Assembly: GCA_950097015.1 (NCBI GenBank)
Contig: CATNEN010000007.1
Location: forward strand, 11,657,001 to 11,721,000
Source of the DNA: Macrostomum hystrix
Taxonomy: Eukaryota; Platyhelminthes; Macrostomidae
Reading direction: 5' to 3'
DNA: 64,000 nt
Numbering within the stretch: position 1 is the stretch's first letter; each line of letters opens with the position of its first letter. Positions 56,532-64,000 of this stretch are shown here, one piece after another. A model generated the notes under the pieces. That model was not told the origin of the DNA. It saw nothing but the letters and a program-made list of their open reading frames with translations, and did no database searches. A program made the position numbers and the translations under genes.

Positions 56532-57244
56532 CTGGAGACTGCCCGAAGGAGCCGGTGTTGGAGGCTGCCCGAAGGAGCCGGTGTTGGAGGCTGCCCGAAG
56601 GAGGCGGTGTTGGAGACTGCCCGAAGGAGCCGGTGTTGGAGACTGCCCGAAGGAGCCGGTGTTGGAGGCTGCCCGAAGGAGGCGGTGTTGGAGACTGCCC
56701 GAAGGAGCCGGTGTTGGAGGCTGCCCGAAGGAGCCGGTGTTGGAGGCTGCCCGAAGGAGGCGGTGTTGGAGACTGCCCGAAGGAGCCGGTGTTGGAGACT
56801 GCCCGAAGGAGCCGGTGTTGGAGGCTGCCCGAAGGAGGCGGTGTTGGAGACTGCCCGAAGGAGCCGGTGTTGGAGACTGCCCGAAGGAGCCGGTGTTGGA
56901 GGCTGCCCGAAGGAGCCGGTGTTGGAGGCTGCCCGAAGGAGGCGGTGTTGGAGACTGCCCGAAGGAGGCGGTGTTGGAGACTGCCCGAAGGAGGCGGTGT
57001 TGGAGGCTGCCCGAAGGTGCCGGTGTTGGAGGCTGCCCGAAGGAGGCGGTGTTGGAGACTGCCCGAAGGAGGCGGTGTTGGAGACTGCCCGAAGGAGCCG
57101 GTGTTGGAGGCTGCCCGAAGGAGGCGGTGTTGGAGACTGCCCGAAGGAGCCGGTGTTGGAGGCTGCCCGAAGGAGGCGGTGTTGGAGACTGCCCGAAGGT
57201 GCCGGTGTTGGAGACTGCCCGAAGGAGTCGGTGTTGGAGACGGC
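56532..57244. repeat. 26-bp minisatellite, about 27 copies
   Basis: The unit is GGAGGCTGCCCGAAGGAGCC plus GGTGTT. Two independent two-state sites (GGAGGCTG/GGAGACTG and GAGCCGG/GAGGCGG) vary along the array. Because 26 is not a multiple of three and the unit lacks stops, frames are open on both strands in every phase for 700 bp. Confidence 0.97.
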
Positions 57245-58019
57245 ACGAATGAGCCGCAGGTCTGCAAGCCCTGGCCCGAGTCTAATTGGCGCCACAGCTC
57301 CCAATGTTCCTGGAAACTGAGTTAAATTGCAGCCAAATAAGGCTTCAGCCCCGCCCACCCCAGCAGCCATGTTTCTAGCAAAGTCAATTTCCTGCGCCCT
57401 TGAATTTCAATCTGCGGCGGCAGCCAGCCCCGTGCGATAATCCCACGGGGTTAATTTTATTTAAATTGATGACAAAACATATTTTCACGAGCACAGCTGA
57501 AATTCGGCGGGCCAGACTGATTGGGCCCGATAGGCCTGAGCTGGGCTGCTCAAAATAGACAAAGCAGACAATTCTGCAACTGCGGGTTGTTGAGTAGCGT
57601 ATTTTGAGCAGGGCCGGGACTGCAGCTCGGGAATCGAATATTTATAGCCGCACAAAGCAGGGCTTTCCTACTGCAGCGGAACTAAAAAACTCAAACCCCA
57701 ACTGCTCCACTAATGTTATATTGTACGTCACGTGAGCTCAAACTTTAAATTTGAAATGACCAAGTTTTGCAAACATTCCCGAAATTATTTTTCAATCGCT
57801 CGGCTTTGGCTTCTGGGACTTTAAACTGCACAACAGGTGAAACACTGCAGGTGAAACAGCCGTTCGAGAGGGTGGATTCGGAAGCCTCCCGGATTATCCG
57901 CTGTGCGCCGGCCGGCAGTGATTTAGCGATTGAGAATTCTATACCTGGCGCAGTGATTTAATTTTTTTCTATTTTTAATCAGGCTTAAGCCAGGAATCAA
58001 TTGCAATGGTTGGGATTGG
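57245..58019. other. Spacer with an orphan TATA motif
   Basis: No gene was recognised. TATTTATA at 57639-57646 reads TATAAATA on the minus strand, but nothing with coding character lies downstream in either direction. Confidence 0.4.
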
Positions 58020-58200
58020 GAATTGTCAGGTGGAAATTGTGATAGTTGGGAATTGTGAAAGTTGAGAATCGTGATAGGTGAGCGTTATGGCAGGTGAAAA
58101 TTGACAGGTGAGAATTGACAGGTGAGAATTGACAGGTGAGAATTGTGACAACTAAGAATCGTGACAGATGATAATTATGATAGGTGAGAATCGTAATATG
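58020..58200. repeat. Short degenerate repeat based on GGTGAGAATTG
   Basis: Units of 14-17 bp (AATTGACAGGTGAG and GAATCGTGATAGGTGAG variants) are repeated about 11 times, best conserved at 58096-58142. They lie directly before the foldback hairpin. Confidence 0.75.
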
Positions 58201-58201
58201 T

Positions 58202-58290
58202 GAAGACCGGCTATGCGGGCATCAATGTCTGTGACCGAGGGCGCGCAGCGCCCGATGTCATAGACATTGATGCCCAAATAGCCAGTCTTC
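58202..58290. repeat. Long foldback hairpin with nested GC-rich hairpin
   Basis: Arms of 34 nt (58202-58235 and 58257-58290) pair with about four mismatches around GGGCATCAATGTCT. The loop itself contains GGGCGC-GCA-GCGCCC, a perfect six-base-pair stem. Confidence 0.9.
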
Positions 58291-58557
58291 TTTGGCATTG
58301 TAATATGTCCGAAAGCGTGCTTCTAAAAATAATCACGTTAGCGGTCACCAATCAGAACGAACGAATCAAATAAATGCAGCTAGCTTGTTTTAGTCTACGC
58401 CTTTCAGCGGTCACCAATTCGAATTTAGATTGATGACCGCTAAGGCTGTCTATGGGCGAAGTTTTCTTGTCCAGATTAGTTGGAAGAAAGTGACAGAAAA
58501 CTGGCACACTGAGAATAGATTAAGCTGTGATAATCGTATAAAACCTTTGGCAGAGGC

Positions 58558-59993
58558 ATGTCTTGTCCATACCCATTAGGGTTGATTCACATGTCGCAAG
58601 GTGATGTGACTGGTTCTACCTTATACGAAATAAAGGATCGCATGGATCGTGAAAAGGATATGGACGCCATGATACTCGATGTGGACGATATGGATCAGGC
58701 GGCTCTTGCGGCCATTGACGAACTTTTTCAAGAAGATGATCCGACTATTGAGGCAATGACTGAACAGCTGAACCAACTTGAAATGGAGAATTTGCCGAAA
58801 TCAGCTATGAATCAGGAGGACTGGGCTGTCCGTAAGTTTGGTGAAGTCTTGCAAGCGAAGGGTGTAGCCTGTGTTTTGGCTACTGCCGAAGTAGAACAGT
58901 TGGCTGTGGCCTTACGCATTTTCTATGCGTTCATTCGGAAGCTGGACGGCTCGTTGTATGCACCTGCTACGCTCATCACGGCCAGAGCCGGCCTTTTTCG
59001 CTACCTTCTGCGCAATCGTGGGATCATCATAATCGCTGATGAGCAATTCGCAAATGCAAACAGGATGCTCCGAGTCACTGCCAGCCTTTTGTGAAGAACG
59101 GAGGCGCCGTACGTCAGTTTGTGTCGATTGAAACGTGCGATCTAGAGAAACTACGCTATTACTTCGATCGTACCACTCCCACAAAACTACAGCACGAAGT
59201 CTACTATCTCATCGCGCTTCACTTCGGACTACGAGGACGCGAATAGCTTCGTAAGCTTTCCATGGAATCCTTTGAGAGAATTTCAATCAACGGTCGCCGA
59301 GCTTTTAAGCTAGTTCCTATGAAAACCAAAAATGTTCGGGGCAGCCTGGAGACGAAGACTAGCGAAGACAGGAAGCAGTCGGTGCTTGCTGAGACTGGAA
59401 ATGCTAGTTGCCCCTATGCTGCGCTGGATACCTACATGACGAAAATCGGTGAGGCCAAGTCCAAGGAGAATGTCAACAGCGCGCATTTCTTTCTACGCCC
59501 ACGCACACGTGGATTAGACGCTTCTTGGTACTTTGCAAAGCAGGTTGTTGGCACAACACGCTCGGAAATATGATGTCCGATATTTCTGCTGCTGCTGCGC
59601 TTACCAAGAGCTACACAGGACGCTGCATCCGGGCTACTCGACGCAAATGGTGTACCCCTCAAGGACATTGGATCAATTACTGGCCATAAGTCCGTGACTG
59701 CCACTGAGCGCTACATTCGGCACGGTCGGAAGCGCGATGCTGAAATGGCAAATTTGTCAAGCGTCATCAGTTCCATCGGATGCAATGACAATACCAAGGC
59801 AGTCGCATCAATCGCCTTGCCTGCCGCAAGACCCTCTGTTGGGGCTGGTGCAATGACGACTCCTGACCAGCCTGGGCCGTCGAATCCTGACCTGGACCGT
59901 ACGATTCAAGCCAGAATGCATGCGATGAGTTCCGCCATCAATGGGACATTTTACAACTGTGCATTCCACCTGCACTTTTCCACTGGACCCTGA
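58558..59993 (+). pseudogene. Crypton-like tyrosine recombinase pseudogene
   Basis: The first frame (58558-59094) encodes an acidic N-terminus and an SAM-like core-binding region (AVRKFGEVLQAKGV, LRIFYAFIRKLDGSLYAPAT). A frameshift near 59090 leads to YYFDRTTPTKLQHEVYYLIA and GLRGRE, the first catalytic arginine, with an in-frame stop at 59245-59247. The next part (59262-59573) has CPYAALDTYMTKIG and HFFLRPRTRG typical of DUF3504. Beyond it the frame changes again. SYTGRCIRAT (family form usually has His before the CIRAT step; Arg here) is in one frame, and LKDIGSITGHKSVTATERYIRH, with the catalytic Tyr, is in another. At least three lesions make it inactive. This family is known from Cryptons and from the domesticated QRICH1/ZMYM/KIAA1958 genes. 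Confidence 0.85.
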
Positions 59994-60472
59994 GTACTGG
60001 AACTGTTACGAAACTGTTTTCTGACATCTGTGACGTCAAGGAACATTCCTTAAAACTGACAGTTGCGCAACATTTAGAAAGCATTGATAAAATTGCTTGC
60101 AATACCAAACCTGTTCACATTCTTTTGCTTCCCCATGTTTTGCTTATATGGTCCTTAACGTTATTGTTCTAATTATTGCTATCTCTTATTAAAGTTATCC
60201 TATTAAATACAATGCAATAAAATCTATGGTTACCCCGTTTATTTGGGCCACAGAAATTAGAGGCTGTCCCAAAATTTATCTGTTGGTGACCGCTCGGGCA
60301 GAATACAATTGTGGCCTAATGTCACAGAAACTTCACATGGCAAAATTCTAATGGAAATTGTGGTTGTGGCAAAAGAGGTGTGCAGAATTTTCCGCCAGCC
60401 AATCATGAAATGCATGGCCTCCCAGCCTCCAGCCAAACATGCCGGCCCTACGCGGGCTGCTGCTCAGTGGGG

Positions 60473-60480
60473 AATAAAAG
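60473..60480 (+). promoter_or_regulatory. TATA-like box of the small secreted protein gene
   Basis: GGAATAAAAGCC lies 87 nt before the ATG. A second A/T box (GATAAAAAAG) at about 60510 is an alternative. Confidence 0.4.
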
Positions 60481-60559
60481 CCAAGCGGTCGATCTGCTCC
60501 ACAGCGCCTGATAAAAAAGCTGCAAGTGAAAGGTACTACAGATTCAGAGTGCTAAGAAA

Positions 60560-60948
60560 ATGAAATCCTCAGCCGCCGCTCTGCTGCTTCTGCTCTGCTG
60601 CGCCGTGGGACGCCAAGCTCAGGTGACGGCTCAGGGTGTCAGGGCTGAGGTTACTGTAAGACGCTAACTGTCTATCCCGATCCCCTGCAGGCGTCCCCGT
60701 TGCCGCTACCGCCGCCGTCAGATGACGACGAGTGCGCCCGCACCGGCCGCGGCTGCCTCGGTGGTGTCGCCGATATCGGCGTGATGCGCGCCGAGGTGCG
60801 CCTGATGCGGCTGCTGTTCCGCGAGATGGCTGCCTCGGTGCCCGCCGCCTGCAACTGCTCCGACGAGTCGACCAGGTGTGTGCGCAGGTGCTACTATGCC
60901 ATGCTGCGCTCCGTGAACCTGGACCGCGGCCTGCAGCTGCTCAGCTGA
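60560..60948 (+). CDS. Small secreted cysteine-containing protein, unknown family
   Basis: Two exons, 60560-60622 and 60691-60948, flank a 68-nt intron (CAG/GTGACG to CCCCTGCAG, phase 0) and give 106 aa. The first exon is a signal peptide: MKSS followed by AAALLLLLCCAVG and a probable cleavage near RQAQ. The mature part starts with a Pro-rich, acidic segment (PLPPPSDDDE) and contains six cysteines in the order C-x6-C, a 32-residue gap with an amphipathic helix-like stretch (VRLMRLLFREMAA), then C-x-C-x6-C-x3-C. It ends in LQLLS. There is no dibasic-site ladder as in neuropeptide precursors. An AATAAA at about 61020 is a good poly(A) signal, making this a complete compact gene. I recognise no family; a secreted signalling, gland or structural peptide is possible. 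Confidence 0.75.
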
Positions 60949-61017
60949 CCGGACTTTGTTGACACAGGCTAGTTAGATAGGCTGACAGCTGCCACCGATC
61001 CACCCAACAGATTTCAA

Positions 61018-61025
61018 AAAAATAA
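61018..61025 (+). terminator. Poly(A) signal of the small secreted protein gene
   Basis: AAAATAAAC occurs about 70 nt after the stop codon at 60948, with a TG/CT-rich stretch following. Confidence 0.6.
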
Positions 61026-62812
61026 ACTCGCTGACTCTGACACTGCGGTTCTTGGGCATTAAAAGCGTTGCAGGCTTTCATTCTTGCACTTAATTAATTT
61101 GCATTCAGCTTCCCCAATCGGCGATGAAAGCCTGCGGGGCTCCGAGCTATCCCACAATGGCTTCGACTCCTGCACGTTGGGTTTGCAAACGTTTTTAGAA
61201 TTATCCAATCGAATGGAGCAACATAAAAAGCTCCGCCGCCACTCATGTCGGGTAGAAAACTGAATTATTTTGAAAGTAAATATCTATGACTTCCCTTGCG
61301 AGCTGCAGTCCAGAGCGAGTCGAGATGCTGACTCAGCAACCAACCGGTTCAGGCTGGTATTTCTGAGCACACCTGCCTCAAAAATTGACACGAAATTGCA
61401 GTTTCTTTTGTTCAACAGGAAGCTGAAAGAGGAACTGCTGCTGCAGTGAGCAGTGCTCAGATTGGGGCAAACTCCGCTTGAGCTGCGAGTCGACTTATCA
61501 ATATTTAGAGAAGCGAATGAAAAGGCATCACTGCAGCAGCAGCTCAGAATCTCTCAAATTTCCCACAGAGACCGTAGAAAGCGAAGCATAGGCTGCTTGA
61601 GCTGGGCGAGCACCATGAGACACATGCCTCACGCGTCTCAACTGAGCCCCGGCTCAAGGACAATCAGAAACAGAATTGCGAATCAATGACTCTTCGATGC
61701 GAGACTGATGGTGCGGCCCATCTAACGCTTGTCGAGACGGCAACTCAGACATCAACCAGGCCAGACCACATGATAAAAACGGTGCCAAAGAATTACAACT
61801 ACTGTACAGTGCTGGTAGGGCTTGGGATTAATTCAATAAATTCCTGTCAAGTCAGGCTTCCTGCTGTCACAGGTCAAGCAGAGGACAAAACCTCGGCGAC
61901 CCATCAGGTGAATTTTAGCTGGAGGTGCAAAGAAGGCCGAACCAGTGCCGCAGTTCACACGGCTGAAAACAGGCAGGTCAGGCGGCAGTGGACCGAAATC
62001 AATTCACCTCGGGAGAGCTGCTGCAGTGCTCAGCCCCGCCGACCACCTGACCCACAGGCCATCAGCTAATTGCATAGGCGCATAGGAGAGACAAACAGTT
62101 ATTTCGTGGAAAGAGAAAGTGCCAGCAAATTTTTAATTTCAACTAACTGTTCTCCCAGCTTTTCAATAACCAGTCAGGAGAGCTGTCACGAGAACTGTTG
62201 CTAATGAAGCTCTTAGTATCAGGTTTGCTGACACTCATCGACTGGCAGCCCGAGTCTAGCCGGCACAATTCAGGTCTAAGAGAACGCGAAGCTGTGGACA
62301 GTCATAGCAAGCATAAAATGAAGATTTTGAGCATAAGAAGAGCCTTGGAGGACTGGCCTCTGTAACTGCCTGCGTGGGTGCAAGTGAGCTGCAAGGGTTC
62401 GAGCAACCCCAAATAACTATGCGGAGAGTCCTCACGGCCTGCAAATGACTTGCCTGTACTATTAGGCGAAGCTATTCTCGGAGCAAGGCCTTGTTGATAA
62501 GCAGCATCGCTCAAACCCGGCGCCCCACTGGGACAGACAGCTAATTACTGCTGGACCCCACCTGAATAATGCAGCATCATTCATGCAACTGGGCTGCAGC
62601 GGTGCGTCACAGCCTCCACAGCGGAGAATGCTGGCCATCCATCCACCAGCCATCAGTCACATGAGCAGAGCCCGCTCGAGACGTCCGCGGACACTTAATA
62701 AAATTAGATTTTTACACAATTTCATTAATTTCGGATGTCATTCAAATAGATAATCAGCAGTAAGCACGAGGCCGGAAATTCATATTTGCTGTGAAGTGTA
62801 AGCCTTGCCTTG
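61026..62812. other. Intergenic sequence, nothing recognised
   Basis: Both strands were read. Open frames (for example 61453-61689 and 61686-62069) lack domains, splice-consistent partners and coding-like composition. Confidence 0.45.
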
Positions 62813-63382
62813 GAACTGAGGCATCTGGAACATTGGAACTGAGGCATCTGGAACAGTGGAACTGAGGCATCTGAAACAGTGGAACTGAGGCATCTGGAAC
62901 AGTGGAACTGAGGCATCTGGAACAGTGGAACTGAGGCATCTGGAACAGTGGAACTGAGGCATCTGGAATATTGGAACTGAGGCATCTGGAACAGTGGAAC
63001 TGAGGCATCTGGAACAGTGGAACTGAGGCATCTGGAACAGTGGAACTGAGGCATCTGAAACAGTGGAACTGAGGCATCTGGAACAGTGGAACTGAGGCAT
63101 CTGAAACAGTGGAACTGAGGCATCTGGAACAGTGGAACCGAGGCATCTGGAACAGTGGAACTGAGGCATCTGGAACAGTGGAACTGAGGCATCTGGAACA
63201 GTGGAACTGAGGCATCTGAAACAGTGGAACTGAGGCATCTGGAACAGTGGAACTGAGGCATCTGGAACAGTGGAACTGAGGCATCTGGAACAGTGGAACC
63301 GAGGCATCTGGAACAGTGGAACTGAGGCATCTGGAACAGTGGAACTGATGCATCTGGAACAGTGGAACTGAGGCATCTGGGT
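62813..63382. repeat. 23-bp minisatellite, about 25 copies
   Basis: The unit is CATCTGGAACAGTGGAACTG plus AGG. Variants are CTGAAACAG, CTGGAATATTGG, ACCGAGG and ACTGATG. As 23 is not a multiple of three, all minus-strand phases read through with artefactual peptides. Confidence 0.97.
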
Positions 63383-64000
63383 TGGGTAGTGAAATGAGGC
63401 AGGGGTATTTCAGCTCTAACGGGTTCGAAATCCGAATAACCAAGCAGCTTAGGCCTGTGCAGGTGTTTGATTCAGTGCAATAGCGGAGTTGCTGCAAAAC
63501 AGCTTTCTATATCGCCAGGGGTGGCTGGACAAAGCTATAACGAATTGAACAAGGAGCCAATAAAGGGTGGGAAAGTGTTGCACTCACTGGTTCCTAAGTG
63601 GGCCCACTTCGTCGATCAGTCACAGTTCTAATTGAATCTTTCCTCATCGCTTTGAACTAATTAATCAGGTGAAATGGGAATCAGTCCAATGCGCGCCTCA
63701 ATGCGAGCTCAAAGCGGCAATGAGGACCAGCCGGAAATTGTGAGGCCAGCCGGGCAAATGGAAGTCCGATTGCGGGATCCCTCACAGAAATCCGGCGCCT
63801 TAGCAACCGGGCCTTCCGCAGGTGCCAGTGCTTGCCCAGCAACTGTTGCTATGGGGGCGATGCCGAACCAAGGAAATGGGTTGGAGAAAAAGCAAAGAAT
63901 CCCAGCTCCTGGCGTAGGTCACCGGGACGCCGGTCTCAAAGAAGACAATCAAACCGATTTCTGTGGCTTGAGGCTGAGCCTAGAGCAAGTCAGTGTTTAT
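63383..64000. other. Right edge, nothing recognised
   Basis: No recognisable coding, RNA or mobile element sequence was seen. Confidence 0.4.

Larger units (their letters stand above)
58202..60300 (+). mobile_element. Crypton-like (DUF3504 tyrosine recombinase) element, degraded
   Basis: A foldback hairpin at 58202-58290 precedes repeated AGCGGTCACCAAT motifs (58343 and 58405). An inverted copy TTGGTGACCGCT occurs at about 60284, which may mark subterminal repeats. Between them lies a broken recombinase gene on the plus strand. The limits are inferred from these motifs; no target duplication could be established. Confidence 0.6.

Noticed and set aside
60016-60563. Coding continuation of the recombinase
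   Set aside because: Stops occur in all frames after 59993, and nothing resembles a further domain.
5100-63382. CRISPR-like arrays
   Set aside because: All arrays are contiguous tandem repeats without unique spacers, and the genome is eukaryotic.
1-64000. tRNA, rRNA or other structural RNA genes
   Set aside because: No convincing tRNA A/B box pairs with a foldable cloverleaf, and no rRNA-like sequence, were noticed by eye. A dedicated covariance search was not possible.

Overview
This window is nuclear DNA of an invertebrate animal. The genes have GT-AG introns, GC-rich codons and long disordered or serine/arginine-rich tails. They are separated by unusually abundant tandem repeats (about 8 kb of minisatellites and microsatellites in total) and by retrotransposons. 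Strong splice acceptors lie a few bases before the start codons of several genes, and one gene (PIG-O) has no start codon of its own. Both fit an organism with spliced-leader trans-splicing. A free-living flatworm such as Macrostomum would fit, but that is inference and not proven by the sequence.

Layout. Positions 1-7450 are gene-poor and hold a 20-bp minisatellite. A co-oriented minus-strand block follows: RBM15/spenito (7454-10703), PIG-O (GPI ethanolamine-phosphate transferase 3, 11862-15212), a FLASH/CASP8AP2-like coiled-coil SR-rich protein (16818-19745), a 2.5-kb AT-rich island, and an unassigned membrane protein (22275-23748). Positions 24270-34701 form a nest of transposons. A decayed BEL/Pao element carries a 1.2-kb 24-bp minisatellite. 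A very young Ty3/Gypsy element (28228-34701; LTRs differ at one base in 312; 5-bp target duplication AGGAG) sits beside or in the probable BEL/Pao LTR. A 5'-truncated non-LTR retrotransposon (about 31747-33553) is inserted in the Gypsy gag-pol frame with its own 13-14-bp target duplication and a (GA)n tail.

After a 1.4-kb purine-rich minisatellite come a single-exon profilin gene on the minus strand (37950-38354) with a TATA box, a second AT-rich island (about 39-42.4 kb) with a 52-bp satellite, and a large plus-strand gene of at least four exons (43825-54638, about 2292 aa). That gene encodes a disordered protein with a C-terminal MYND zinc finger, tentatively AJM-1-like (apical junction). 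The right end has two more minisatellites, a broken Crypton-like tyrosine recombinase element (about 58202-60300) with a striking foldback hairpin, a compact two-exon gene for a small secreted cysteine-rich protein (60560-60948), and a final 23-bp minisatellite.

The genes do not form one pathway. RBM15 (m6A writer adaptor), PIG-O (GPI anchor assembly) and the FLASH-like protein (nuclear) are linked only by shared orientation and by acceptor sites close to their starts, so co-transcription with trans-splicing is possible. Exon boundaries were assigned by hand from splice consensus and reading-phase agreement.
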